DNA from: Melitaea cinxia
Lineage: Eukaryota; Arthropoda; Insecta; Lepidoptera; Nymphalidae
Direction: 5' to 3'
DNA length: 64,000 bases
Assembly (NCBI RefSeq): GCF_905220565.1
Contig: NC_059414.1
Location: 10,662,001-10,726,000, forward strand
The stretch's first letter is position 1; the number at the start of each line of letters is the position of its first letter. Below are positions 46,001 through 52,260 of this stretch, one piece after another. Both the position numbers and the translations under genes were made by a program. Under the pieces are notes generated by a model. It did not search any database and was not told the origin of the DNA. It saw only the letters and a program-made list of their open reading frames with translations.

Positions 46001-48869
46001 TTAAAGAATTTTATCAAATTACTCTTTCATCTCTCTCTTGCATGTCTCTCGTTAAAGAAGGTTACTGTCCTTTTCCTACGGTACATATGTGTTTCGTGGT
46101 CACGTCTAAACACTGCAGTAATATTACACGTACGTGTGCCATTTGTAAGACTGTTATAGTACAAACATATTCCATCAACAGGTCATGGCAGCAGGGTGGT
46201 GGAGGCGGTGGGGGCGGCTGGTGCGCGGTGGTGGAGACATCCGTCGCGCACGGCGGCCCGCCGGCAACTGGCGCGCGTGGCGTGGTGCTCGCGTCGCGCT
46301 ACCTCGCGCAGCCCGCCGGAAAAGGCCGAAGCCGCCTCGTGCACCTCGCGCGCGTAGACACCATGTGCGTACCCTCTTTTTTACATAACATATAATTCCG
46401 ATAATAATACTTCGCCTTATACTAGATCGTTCAATAAGTCCCGAGACTAACCTGGAAATGGCGCATATATTAAAAACTCTTTTGATTTTTAAAAAGTACT
46501 GGCTATCAATACAAGAATATGTGCCAAATTTTTAAAAATGGAACAATAAAATTATTGATTTTGAAACATTTAAGTGACGCTACGGTTGTAATTTCGATAC
46601 AATTGAAAAAAACGAGTTTCGCGTGTTGATAAAACATTGTTTTTTAATGGGAAAAAATACCGTTGAAGCACAGCAATGGCTTATAAAATGTTATGCAGGA
46701 TCAGCTCCCTCTAAAGCAACCATTTGTCGGTGGTATGCTGACTTCAAACGCGGTCGCATGGACACCAATGTTGGGGAACGCTCAGGTCGTCCAAATGAAG
46801 CAGTGACTCAACAAAATATTAACCAAGTCCTCAAAATCGTATTGGAAGATCGGAAGGTAAAAGTGCGAGAGATAGCCGAGATAGTGAAGATTTCAGCTGG
46901 TAGTGTTTTCACTATTTTACATAAAAATTTGGCCATGAAAAAGCTTTTTTCTAAGTGGGTGCCGCGTTTGCTTACAACTAATCAAAAGGAACAACGTATC
47001 AATGATTCAGAGCGACGTTTGGCGCTGATGAATCATAATAAAAAGGATTTTTTACGTCGGTATGTAACAATGGATGAAACCTGGATATACCATTTCACTC
47101 CGGAATCCAATCGGCAGGCAGCGGAGTGGAGAGCGGCTGGTGAAAGCCGCCCGAAGCGTCCAAAGACTCAGAAATCGGCCGGTAAGGTTATGGCGTCTAT
47201 ATTTTGGGATGCGCATGGAATACTTTTCATCGACTACCTTGAAAAGGGGCAAAATATAAATAGTGACTATTACATGTGCTTATTGGAGCGATTGAAGTAC
47301 GAAATTGCGGATAAACGGCCTCACATGAACAAAAAGAAAGGGGTGTTTCACCAGGACAACGCGCCTTGTCACAAGTCCGTGAGAACGATGGCCAAAATTA
47401 ACGAATTGGGCTTGGAATTGCTTCCTCATCCCCCTTATTCGCCAGACTTGACCCCCAGCGATTACTGGCTGTTTGCAGACCTCAAAAAAATGCTTCAGGG
47501 TAAGAAATTTGACTCAAATAGTGAAGTTATCGCAGCAACGGAGGCTTATTTTGAAGCCAAGACAAATCGTTCTACACACATGGGATAGAAAAGTTAGAAA
47601 AGCGTTGGAGGGACTGTATCGCTCTTGGAGGAGACTATGTTGATGAATAAAAATAAATTTTATAAAAAAGACCTTTTTTTAGTACTTAGTCTCGGGACTT
47701 ATTGAACCACGTGTTACCTATATGGAGCCAGTGTGGAACAACCTTCAGGCCGCTGGACCGACGATCTAACTAAGATCGCACGTGGAGGCTGAATGAGAAT
47801 TGCAGTAACCGGGATATTTGGCGCGAACTTGGGAAGGCCTATATCGAGGCGATAAGCTGATGACAGAATAGAGAGTAGTGGTACTAACTAACGAAACTAC
47901 TTCTCAAAAGTTCTTACTGTTTCAACAGTTGTGGATAAATCAGATATTATACAAACTGCCCCTACTCTCCGATTGACTTATAATTTTTACTTTATAAAAA
48001 ATAAAAATAAATAAATATCTTATAACATTCACACACGGGCGTCTGCTCCTATGATAAGCAACTTAATGCTTGTATTACAGATAACAGCTGACTGTTATAA
48101 GTATTTTTTTTAAATATACATAATATTACACCCAGACCGAGGCGGGAATCGAACCCGTAACCCGCGGAACAGAAAGCAGGGCCACAACAAACTGCGCCAA
48201 CGGGCTAGTCAATAATAATTTGAGCAAACGCAGAATATAAAACCTGTACTCACGGTCTTATACACAGGTCGTGCAACAATAGTAGTGGTATGTCAGCTTA
48301 ATGGTTGCGCTTTTCTTTTGAATTTACGGCCGCCAGAGGCATGACGACAGATTATGCTTTAAAATATAACCAATTATAATGAATATAACCAGTTACAATG
48401 AAATGTCACTCAACCAGCTTGCGCAGTGCGCAGTGCGCACAGCACTGCGTGACCGCACCCATCGATAGCAATGACGAACAGCGATGTTGACGCGAACGAA
48501 AAGCTATGAACTTATGACACCATCGTATTAATCTCTCACTATTAAAATTGGGCTCCGTTGCATGACCTGTATATAAAACCGTGCCTGTACTTATATTTGA
48601 CACTTAACAGCACAGATAGTAAATTCTTCAATTATGAAGTGATTCTCCTTTATCTTTGATAAGATTTTAATATTTCTCAAATAAAAGCATACAAAAAAAA
48701 ATAATTTATACTTCTTCTCATGGTAATGTTCAAATTTTTATTAACTCTTTACAGGGGACGAACACCAGAATGGTACAACAAATGCTACGGCCACATCTGC
48801 GCGTTGTACTTAGCTAAAATTCGAGCGTCGTTCAAGCACAATACGGAAGGTCCTGAATCGAACGTATGA
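15871..48869 (+). CDS. cv-c: DLC-family Rho GTPase-activating protein (SAM-RhoGAP-START), 18 visible exons, 5' end missing
   Basis: Rho GTPase-activating protein of the DLC1/STARD13/crossveinless-c family. Family members stimulate GTP hydrolysis by RhoA-type GTPases at focal adhesions and cell cortex, restraining actomyosin contractility. The joined exons give 1001 residues. Residues 1-45 are the C-terminal half of a SAM domain (motif FPIDISGVQKDHPFLEKD). Next come the conserved LSDKWQYERKSRRWSRV block (about 59-75), an acidic stretch, and a polybasic/serine-rich linker (about 155-470). RhoGAP spans about 527-730, with the arginine finger at R569 in GIFRKAG, the KLSETF lysine and the conserved Asn of MTASNLAVCFAPTL. 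START spans about 779-985, and the protein ends at TGA 48867-48869. All junctions are GT/AG and phase-consistent. The exon encoding the SAM N-terminal half was searched for in 1-15870 and not found. Large introns hold a complete DNA transposon (30953-35315) and a mariner (46422-47714). Domain calls are firm; the symbol is by orthology. Confidence 0.93.
17268..17752. repeat. Two facing pieces of the LINE 3'-end-like repeat
   Basis: 17268-17522 is a reverse-orientation copy (gtcgccacgctaggcaagca ... acgacacccacgggaagaaa) and 17630-17752 a forward copy (cgcctgcccagcgtggtgac ... cagcagtggactgtatagg). Overlapping small ORFs here are repeat by-products. Confidence 0.7.
17932..18102 (-). mobile_element. 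Short Helitron-like element
   Basis: On the - strand it begins TCTTTATACAAAAAAGCTCG and ends cgaagttcgacagTTAG before T. The interior (taatctccgatagtactgga) resembles the copy at 26995-27192. Confidence 0.6.
18949..19247 (+). mobile_element. Short Helitron-like element, main family, full copy
   Basis: Starts TCTTATATATAAAAATGAAT after A, contains tgctaagcgcaaaactcgag, and ends gttcgccgggtcagCTAG before T. The same family occurs at 21377, 57803 and 58746. Confidence 0.78.
19440..19620 (+). repeat. SINE family 2, diverged body and 3' part
   Basis: ttgcctcggagaacctgtaa, cggttgttatcatagacacc and a decayed gaggcctttgccaagcaatg end. More diverged than the copies at 5847 and 60160. Confidence 0.6.
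21149..21362 (-). mobile_element. Short Helitron-like element, AACGTTTGCGGGG family
   Basis: On the - strand it ends caaaacaacgtttgcggggt cag CTAC, with the last base of CTAG mutated. The start is degenerate near 21362. The body has ggccaacatctatttttcat. The sister copy is at 52952. Confidence 0.6.
21377..21596 (+). mobile_element. Short Helitron-like element, main family, internally deleted
   Basis: Starts TCTATAATATAAAAATGAGT after A and ends gttcgccgggtcagCTAG before T. Only 220 bp, as the middle third of the family is missing. It begins 14 bp after the oppositely oriented element at 21149-21362. Confidence 0.78.
22483..22860 (+). mobile_element. tRNA-headed SINE with a different body, joined to another repeat
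   Basis: acgacgcgttggcgcagcgg and gcgggttccattcccgctca form the A/B boxes. The body contains cggacccccaacacacgaga. From about 22735 it runs into the repeat family also seen at 42335 (gtgagtaaagtaaccagaac). Confidence 0.65.
26325..26640 (+). repeat. Interspersed repeat bounded by accgacttc / gaagtcggt-type ends
   Basis: Begins aaccgacttcaaaagagaag, includes gaaaccaggatctaatgatg and ends taagtcggttttttttcgtt. A second copy is at 27285-27690 (+), and edge fragments lie at 28571-28640 and 51740-51800. The inverted gacttc/aagtc ends suggest a TIR element. The ORFs in it are not genes. Confidence 0.65.
26995..27192 (-). mobile_element. Short Helitron-like element
   Basis: On the - strand it starts TCTTAATATATGTAAATTAC after A and ends gaagttcgccaggtcggCTAG before T. 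Confidence 0.68.
27285..27690 (+). repeat. Interspersed repeat, second copy of 26325-26640
   Basis: gccgacttcaaaaaaaggag, gaaaaccaggatctgatgat and gattggagtcggtttttctt. Longer than its sister; both lie in DLC intron 1. Confidence 0.65.
27880..28010 (+). repeat. LINE 3'-end-like repeat just upstream of DLC exon 2
   Basis: ggtcaccaacccgcctgccc, ttggcgtaaacttgtggagg and cagcagtggactgtataggc, ending in an ATGATG-like tail. Confidence 0.7.
28169..28282 (+). CDS. cv-c: DLC-family RhoGAP, visible exon 2
   Basis: 114 nt, phase 0 at both ends, tttgtttcag acceptor and gtaagt donor. It encodes the family-specific block with LSDKWQYERKSRRWSRV just after the SAM domain. The preceding intron is 12.1 kb. 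Confidence 0.93.
28716..28858 (+). CDS. cv-c: DLC-family RhoGAP, visible exon 3
   Basis: 143 nt, from acceptor catcaccag to donor gtaagt, phase 0 to 2. It encodes an Ala/Arg/Glu-rich helix and an acidic run (EVEDDEDETLP), ending DVEPD plus two bases of a Leu codon. The following 8.4-kb intron contains the 4.36-kb transposon. Confidence 0.9.
29115..30945 (+). other. DLC intron 3, unique-looking part
   Basis: AT-rich, with no gene or clear repeat between the degraded repeat at 28965-29110 and the transposon. Confidence 0.5.
30949..30986 (+). repeat. Left terminal inverted repeat and ATAT target duplication
   Basis: ATAT at 30949-30952, then CGCACCCTTAATAAAACAAA and onward to about 30986. It mirrors the right end. 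The outer bases AC before ATAT also mirror GT after the right ATAT, so the target may have been a palindromic ACATATGT. Confidence 0.88.
31854..34331 (-). CDS. Transposase exon 2
   Basis: The acceptor is TTATTTTAG and the first codon is ACT. TKEVTQVEEENQQNISPEPK and eight more residues precede MMTPTQ; the frame then stays open to the stop at 31854-31856. Joining to exon 1 is phase 0. Confidence 0.85.
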   Translation of the reverse strand, partial: TKEVTQVEEENQQNISPEPKNVAEELPKMMTPTQDFTVIEELTRKMTPTQESMPIGTKPVSLVPDYSSDSDMSENETAGINDSNNHVSKNLTTPANNTRRSQSSSSPSSRSSSSSSDSSSSSSSSSSSSSSSTFSSSNSSMPTQNPATQNVTTDYEEKTSYSNSPQNSERQQIQLRERRNYNSVASYNISPIYTDLSDVDLSDDDPTVDFNTLLNKPVNRRNFMFENQNSSDSDCNSKLNICRGRKRSLNVDKWQQIRAKRLRNKGQSYTSVSKTRKTIPARFMKDTCTEKCKFKCTENIDSDDRYKLFNDFWSLGNLVAQRAYIRTCMVDIAPKYKYTNSEHPRRSNKAFYFILNDISIRVCKKFFKNTLSISERMIYTVQTRMNEGFIMDDLRGKHNQHKKLNPALLEDIRKHINMIPKIESHYVRARTSKQYIGGDKTIKDLYNDFATQQTEANRNVGNYMAYYKVFNNEFNLGFHQPKKDQCDLCISYHNANNEQKKDLKDKYLMHLEEKALSRSEKLSDRQNINKDRKVVIYDLEAVLQCPRGNSSAFYYKSKLNSYNLTLTELLSGDKKAYENVHCYFWTEVDAKRGANEIGTCIWKYLQNVCAKDADPKEIIFYSDNCCGQNKNKYIATLYLYAVTYLNITSITHKFLIRGHTQNEADSVHSLIEREVKKNLKSGPIYSPDQYVTLIKNAKKTKPPINVHELTFESFMNLKALQEEWGYNFNTDIDGKNVNWNDIKILRMVKSEPFSFYYKTSYSDTNFKQVDVRNKRKKMNQISKISLNTAYTERQQLSTNKKKDLKELITKKLIPTFYANFYNSII
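31854..34658 (-). CDS. Transposase of the 4.36-kb transposon (two exons, 860 residues)
   Basis: Exon 1 (34658-34554) encodes 35 residues starting MASSWRSQKILSLIPHSETE and ends at a GTAATC donor. Exon 2 (34331-31854) follows a TTATTTTAG acceptor in phase 0, adding 28 residues before the first Met of the long open frame and 797 from there. Numbered from that Met: an acidic/polar start, a serine-rich tract (about 73-112), a basic part (215-250), a cysteine cluster (C260, C264, C268), C335, a CDLC pair (C458/C461), then a core with YDLEAVL (D510), FYSDNCCGQNKNKY (D595) and HTQNEADSVHSLIER (E636/D637). D510, D595 and D637 or E636 are my candidates for the acidic catalytic triad. The type is common in insects and cnidarians as 'uncharacterized protein' with a DUF7869-like domain. 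No stop or frameshift is seen. It lies antisense to its host gene. Confidence 0.85.
34554..34658 (-). CDS. Transposase exon 1
   Basis: 105 nt, 35 codons, from ATG at 34658-34656 (context gaaaATGG) to a GTAATC donor. An apparent 5' UTR acceptor (ttatttttatag) lies 9 nt upstream of the ATG. A possible non-coding donor lies further upstream near 34743, so the 5' UTR is probably spliced too. Confidence 0.75.
34659..35281 (-). promoter_or_regulatory. Transposase promoter and 5' UTR region
   Basis: AT-rich sequence between exon 1 and the right inverted repeat. Possible 5' UTR splice sites are present. A small subterminal inverted repeat, AACTGACTTGTCAGTT, lies near 35138-35155 and could be a transposase-binding or structural site. 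No confident TATA box or initiator can be assigned. Confidence 0.35.
35282..35319 (-). repeat. Right terminal inverted repeat and ATAT target duplication
   Basis: Read on the - strand it begins CGCACCTTTAATAAAACAAA and runs inward to about 35282, the mirror of the left end. ATAT at 35316-35319 is the second copy of the target duplication. Confidence 0.88.
35320..37261 (+). other. DLC intron 3, part downstream of the transposon
   Basis: AT-rich, no recognisable repeat or exon up to the acceptor at 37260-37261. Confidence 0.5.
37262..37874 (+). CDS. cv-c: DLC-family RhoGAP, visible exon 4 (polybasic and Ser/Pro-rich linker)
   Basis: 613 nt, the longest exon. Its first base completes the Leu codon split with exon 3. 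It encodes an acidic stretch, a polybasic part with LLRRVESLKTRRRKRQNR, a Pro/Ser-rich part (PPSPMTVMPPSPIAPLE) and a Ser-rich segment. The linker of this family is a site of phosphorylation and protein binding. It ends in phase 0 at gtactt. A Met at 37326 could start a shorter isoform, but nothing shows that it is used. Confidence 0.92.
37908..38125 (+). mobile_element. tRNA-headed SINE, family 1
   Basis: Lies just behind exon 4 of the DLC-family gene. It has tgcagcttgtagtggccctg, a B-box-like gcgttcgattcc, then aacagtcggctgttaccc and an A-rich end, the same architecture as 1181-1400. Confidence 0.75.
38239..38381 (+). CDS. cv-c: DLC-family RhoGAP, visible exon 5 (linker)
   Basis: 143 nt between gattttag and gtaagt. 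Linker sequence beginning VYVEPSSPVELKPDPE. Phase 0 to 2: the AA left over is completed to Lys by exon 6. Confidence 0.9.
39492..39632 (+). CDS. cv-c: DLC-family RhoGAP, visible exon 6 (Ser/Asp-rich linker)
   Basis: 141 nt between tatttccag and gtaagt. Ser-rich, then an acidic run DGDQDDDDDSLDIKSK. Lys codons are split at both ends (A at the start, AA at the end). Confidence 0.9.
39926..40035 (+). CDS. cv-c: DLC-family RhoGAP, visible exon 7 (linker)
   Basis: 110 nt between tgttttag and gtaagt. It encodes NNIQRWYSFRTSALNGGPK and a polar tail, ending with one base of a Pro codon. Phases fit on both sides. Confidence 0.88.
40384..40551 (+). CDS. cv-c: DLC-family RhoGAP, visible exon 8 (pre-GAP helical block)
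   Basis: 168 nt between ttcttgcag and gtaatt. It encodes LLNLRKLALLRLTAFMESH and GWNWELPKLIRKIKTPDYK, the conserved block just before the GAP domain in DLC proteins. Confidence 0.94.
40669..40781 (+). CDS. cv-c: DLC-family RhoGAP, visible exon 9 (start of RhoGAP domain)
   Basis: 113 nt between tttttcag and gtactt. It encodes KTVFGVPLTISLQRTGHSLP and the following helix ending NALDQ, the start of the RhoGAP fold. Confidence 0.95.
40916..41168 (+). CDS. cv-c: DLC-family RhoGAP, visible exon 10 (arginine finger)
   Basis: 253 nt between tttttcag and gtaagt. It opens with MGIFRKAGSKSR, carrying the catalytic arginine finger (R569 of the joined protein), then DVADMVKQYFRELPDALLTN and KLSETF. The segment between the two motifs (ESAGAANAAFAIENMNTIDP) is longer than I expect for vertebrate DLC proteins. 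Confidence 0.95.
41504..41607 (+). CDS. cv-c: DLC-family RhoGAP, visible exon 11
   Basis: 104 nt between aaattacag and gttagt. GAP-domain helices with VVQCALLLLPEEHLEALQSL and LIFLSE. Confidence 0.94.
41837..41964 (+). CDS. cv-c: DLC-family RhoGAP, visible exon 12 (end of RhoGAP core)
   Basis: 128 nt between attttacag and gtactt. It encodes NQMTASNLAVCFAPTLLRL, the hallmark RhoGAP motif with the conserved Asn, then a variable tail. Confidence 0.95.
42111..42267 (+). CDS. cv-c: DLC-family RhoGAP, visible exon 13 (GAP-START connector, GC-rich)
   Basis: 157 nt between tatccgcag and gtgact. It encodes RELRAAQACLLLLITQHRAL and the conserved MLARCKFNYFEESVP. Nearly every third codon position is G or C, unlike the flanking exons and introns. 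The open frame starting at 42084 is only a shadow in another frame. Confidence 0.94.
42335..42760 (+). repeat. Two tandem copies of an interspersed repeat in DLC intron 13
   Basis: The first copy (42335-42612) has ggggcacagcaggaattttc, tgagtaaggtgaccagagct and tcaggtgagccgtacgcttg. A second partial copy (42613-42760) repeats the last half. A run of 14 G (42485-42498) lies in the first. Other copies: 7970-8150 (+), 8795-9060 (-), 9115-9400 (-), 14545-14720 (-), 28965-29110 (+) and 44945-45170 (-). Confidence 0.75.
43104..43275 (-). mobile_element. Short Helitron-like element in DLC intron 13
   Basis: On the - strand it starts TCTATACTAATAAAGGGAGA after A and ends ggacagaggtcgCTAG before T. 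172 bp, no ORF. Confidence 0.68.
43510..43604 (+). CDS. cv-c: DLC-family RhoGAP, visible exon 14 (START domain begins)
   Basis: 95 nt between tttatttcag and gtaagt. It encodes VALEELGADF and DWKGFQQACIKALLKEAKEK, the first START helix region. The intron before it carries two tandem copies of an interspersed repeat (42335-42760) and a Helitron-like insertion. Confidence 0.92.
44774..44911 (+). CDS. cv-c: DLC-family RhoGAP, visible exon 15 (START domain)
   Basis: 138 nt between tgatttccag and gtacat. It encodes TRGWMSVSGAAPHVELCYKK and LRLWRATTDIEAPPQEVMQR, early strands of the START fold. The latter motif is typical of DLC START domains. Confidence 0.95.
44945..45170 (-). repeat. Interspersed repeat, same family as 42335-42760, in DLC intron 15
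   Basis: ggacagcaaacaagcgtatg, ctaacctgatggtaagcgat and ccaggagctctggccacctt, starting 34 bp after exon 15. Confidence 0.72.
45361..45462 (+). repeat. SINE family 2, 3' part, in intron before DLC exon 16
   Basis: agcgtggtgattaagctatg, tccttctcctacatggggaa and ttacaggctgaagc match the 3' end of the family-2 SINEs, 60 bp upstream of an exon. Confidence 0.75.
45522..45662 (+). CDS. cv-c: DLC-family RhoGAP, visible exon 16 (START domain)
   Basis: 141 nt between atatcgacag and gtaatt. It encodes ILRERHIWDDSLVMWRVAEK, then EIFHYITASSFNLTPRDYCV, the core START strands. Confidence 0.95.
46182..46364 (+). CDS. cv-c: DLC-family RhoGAP, visible exon 17 (START domain, Gly run, GC-rich)
   Basis: 183 nt between catcaacag and gtgcgt. 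It encodes SWQQ, a run of seven glycines and WCAVVETSVAHGG, then VVLASRYLAQPAGKGRSRL and a strand ending RVDTM. In the relatives I know a short non-Gly loop stands where the Gly run is. Very GC-rich. The open frame at 46185-46388 is a shadow. Confidence 0.93.
46422..47714 (+). mobile_element. Full-length mariner transposon, 1293 bp, inactivated
   Basis: The inverted ends share TTCAATAAGTCCCGAGACTA, beginning at 46430 on the left and ending at 47706 on the right. Eight further bases lie outside each, and TA dinucleotides flank the whole element (46420-46421 and 47715-47716), as expected for Tc1/mariner insertion. It lies in the last intron of the DLC-family gene in the same orientation. The two 8-bp outer ends differ (ctagatcg against acacgtgg), so either the ends have decayed or the precise boundary is slightly different. 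Confidence 0.92.
46602..47648 (+). pseudogene. Mariner transposase, DD34D, broken by start loss and a frameshift
   Basis: Cut-and-paste transposase of the mariner family. The N-terminal helix-turn-helix part has KHCFLMGKNTVEAQQWLIKC, then WVPRLLT, and the catalytic motifs TMDETW, HQDNAPCHKS and SPDLTPSDYWLF. There are exactly 34 residues between the second and third Asp. The expected Met before EKNEFRVLIKH reads ATT at 46602-46604. One base is missing near 47561, so the frame ends early at 47588 after TNRSTHMG. The true C-terminus (EKLEKRWRDCIALGGDYVDE) follows in the +1 frame to about 47648. The catalytic residues are intact. Confidence 0.93.
47719..47868 (+). pseudogene. RTE-type LINE reverse-transcriptase C-terminal relic
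   Basis: Conceptual translation gives GRWTDDLTKIARGG and later a degraded LGEAYVQQW-like end (LGRPISRR). This resembles the C-terminus of lepidopteran RTE elements. It is broken by stops and directly abuts the mariner's right end. Confidence 0.55.
47995..48208 (-). mobile_element. tRNA-headed SINE, family 1, reverse copy
   Basis: Read on the - strand: agcccgttggcgcagtttgt (A box), gggttcgattcccgcctc (B box), then the family body with cagtcagctgttat. The best preserved of the family-1 copies. A tail fragment of the same family is at 28030-28075. Confidence 0.8.
48755..48869 (+). CDS. cv-c: DLC-family RhoGAP, last exon (START C-terminal helix)
   Basis: 115 nt from acceptor actctttacag to TGA. 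It encodes GRTPEWYNKCYGHICALYLA and KIRASFKHNTEGPESNV, the C-terminal START helix; the end matches the family's typical terminus. The preceding 2.4-kb intron contains a mariner, an RTE relic and a SINE. Confidence 0.95.
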
Positions 48870-50590
48870 TTCAAACATTCCACTTAAGCCCACATTGGAC
48901 TGGACTTAAGTATGACTTTACCATTGTGAGTAGCCTTACTGAAAGGCATTGATATTTTTTTCAGTAAATATTGAAATTTGTGCGTTGTTACAAATACTTG
49001 GCCAAATGTGGTTATATCAAGTGTAATATGCAAGTAATGCGAATATTAAATTTAATGTTAAGCATAATATTTGATCAAAACTACTTTATAGTATAAAAAT
49101 TTTACCTACCTCCGACTCGTGTTATACCTTACCTAATTATAAGGCATGTCTCACTTAATAACAACTGGCAGCTCTACCAGCTGAAAGTTGACAAGATATT
49201 TATATGTGTCTTGTGGCTGAGGAATTTCTTATATTATAAGCTGTTAGTGTTGCAAGGTTTAAAAACCCAAATTTCCCTAATGGGATCAACCAAAAAGCCT
49301 GACTGCATTATGCATATTATTTAGTTTTTTAGGTTAGTTAATATTTTATACAAAATTCGTGATTGTAAATTCCCCTCATGGTGCGTTGTGTATATATTTA
49401 ATATTAAATAAACATCACAATTATTACCTGTCAAAAAATGTAATCTCGTTTTATGGTATTCAAATAGTTATTTTACCAAGCCCTATGTAAAGTTATCATA
49501 ACATATCACTAGTCATATTATTACGATATTTCAGTTTTTTAAATATTATAAACGGTACCTGCCCTGTGTTCAGGAATATACATAAATACATTATTTTGAA
49601 AAGTTATCCATAATTATAAAATCTCGCTTAATATGTACCTATTATCTTATATCGTTGACCTAAATACATTACTGAAAAGTACCTAAGAAATAGTTTTCTT
49701 AAAATAGACGTGAATCTGTGGTAGTTTTTTTGTTTATTTTTTTTTTATAAACTTTTTACTACTACAGTAATTTTATTGGGTTCTTAAATCTGATCTTTTA
49801 TATATTTTTTTTATAATTCATATAATAAAATAAAATATTTCTACATTCTTGTATTTTATTTTATTATTACGTCAACGATATAAAATAAGATGGCGTCAAA
49901 AATGTTGCCACAATAAAATAAATGTTTTATGAAATTTGAATTATCAGTGTTTATCAATGTTGTAATAAAGTTTTATTGTAAAAAGTCTGATTGTAAATAT
50001 ATAGTTTAACTTAAAACATCACAGTTTTTGGTGTTATTTATATCGGATTGTGAAGTGTTTCTTGGTATTAATGTAATTATAAAATCAAACTAATATCTTA
50101 TTTCAAATGTTTAATGCTATGATAAAGTATACAAATTTAAAAGTTAATATAATATAAAAAAAAAATATTGCTAAAATTATTTTGTGTCAAAATTTTAATA
50201 TAATAAGGTAGATAGAAGCACTTCATACCAAATTAATTAAACTATATCAAACTATGGGAAAACAATATGGAGCCAAATATCACAATATTAGTATTGTAAA
50301 TATATTATAGTATTAAGTAAATCATGTTTTAAGAGTAATCTCAAGTAACGCAATTGATGTGTTGTTAGTTACCCGTGAAATCACAATTTAATAATAATTT
50401 TGGTGCCGTTAAGGATAAGTGCAAATGTATTTATTGTAATATTTACCCATAACTGTTTACATTGTATTCGTCTTATAGTAAATATAATAATTATTTGTCT
50501 AATATCAAATTCTATTAATAGATTTTAAAAATATCAACGCGAATTATTAAGAAAGAATATACATTTCGCAATAAAGATTATTTCATTAAG
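48870..50590 (+). other. Probable 3' UTR of the DLC-family gene with several poly(A) signals
   Basis: AT-rich sequence after the stop codon with no coding potential. AATAAA hexamers occur at 49407-49412, 49964-49969 and 50570-50575, so the transcript could end at several places. Which one is used cannot be told from sequence alone. Confidence 0.5.
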
Positions 50591-52008
50591 TTTTTAATTA
50601 CTGGCTATAAGTTCGTAAAAACATTTATAATGATTCATCATATGCAACTAGCAAAGAAAAAATATATAAAAATCATATACGTAGTTACAGCGTCAAAAGA
50701 TATATTACAGTTGGATATTAACTTTAGATATATTATTATTATTTAAACTTAAAAAAAGCTTAATTAGAAAATTAATATAACAATTTTAATCAACATAAAA
50801 ATTGAACAGTACAAATTACGAAGAATGCAATCCGTAATATGATAAAGGGTATCAAATCCGCCATTTACCTTTTATGATAATCCTGTCCATATCAAAATGC
50901 TAAATATTTTTAATGCTGAATAATATTCAATTTTAACGAGTTTTTCAAATTCAGTACTTTTTTACCTGTAAAAATATTGAAAAACCACATTTCATTATTT
51001 CAATTGACGTTAAATTAAAAACATGTTTTAATATTAAACATTAAAAAGGAGGCATTTCCTAAATTAATATTTTTGGTAAATTATTTGGAAACTGTTATCA
51101 CCGACAGCGTTGGTGCGCTTTGAAAATTTGAATTCTTACCATAACGATTGACTTTTGTTTAAAATCTCCTTTATCTTACTATCTATGAAAACGTAAACAA
51201 AAATGCTCAAATGATTTATATATTGAAATTATTTTTGATAATACAGTTGAAAAATATAAATAGCTTAAAGTATAATATATTAACTTAATGGAAATAACAG
51301 TATTTTGAATGTGAATGACGTTTCAATGTGAGCATACTCTGTAGCAAACTGGTATTTAAGAAAATATTCACCATTTAATACTCCTTGTATGTTATTATTG
51401 TGTAAAATAATTTTAAGTATAATAAACTAATGCATTGTGATTTATTCTTTATGAATTATATGGACCATTATAAGTGATGACACTTGTTTGAAGTTTTATT
51501 TCAAAATATACCTCAACTGTTTGCACACGAAAAAAAACCAACTAATACAATTTTTATCGACAAGTAATACAACGTACTCGAATAAATATTCAGTTAAAGC
51601 CGCATTTGTAAGGATAACTGAAAAAGTACCTATTCGTCAGATCTCGATTAAATTTAAATGTGGTCACAAGAAGCATCAGCAATCGTTTGAAAAAAAAAAA
51701 TATCAAAATCGTAAAGTACTCAGTAAAAGTTTATAAGGTAACACATATAAGAAACAGTCGACTTGCTAACCTCCTCTTTTTTTAAAGTCAGTTAAAAAGT
51801 AAGAAAATCCCTACCGGATAACACTTGAAGCAAATGTAACGTACCCGTGTACCAGTTACTGACTTACTTTAAGCACTGTCTTCACTCTTCTACTAACTCT
51901 ATCACTCCCTCTGCTAAGTACACTCTAGACTACTGCTCGAAAAGACAAGAGCACATAAATCAAAACCATTAGTGCACTGGTTCTAAAGAGACAAATTTCT
52001 AATTTTGG

Positions 52009-52260
52009 TCTATATTAATATTATAGAATGCAAGAGTTTGGTTGTTTGTTTGTTTAAACACTATAATCTCAGGAACTACTGATTCGAACTGAATTTTTTT
52101 TATGTTAGATAGCCTGTTTATCGAGGAAGGCTATATAATATCTATATAAGGCTATATTACATCACATTACGAGCAATAAGAGTTTACCACTAATAAAAAA
52201 TGATACGAGAACGGGAAAAAATATTCGTTTGTTGAGGGTTTCCGTTGTGTGTGCTGCGTA
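52009..52260 (+). mobile_element. Helitron-like element, 3' end not recognisable
   Basis: Starts TCTATATTAATATTATAGAA, with body ctcaggaactactgattcga and tttatcgaggaaggctatat, a pattern I associate with lepidopteran Helitron-like repeats. No CTAG end is found. Confidence 0.45.

Noticed and set aside
46185..46388. Arg/Pro/Ala-rich open frame in the START exon
   Set aside because: It is the wrong frame of DLC exon 17; the correct frame gives a clean START domain with matching splice phases.
47052..47252. Short open frames on both strands inside the mariner
   Set aside because: Alternate-frame shadows of the transposase coding sequence.
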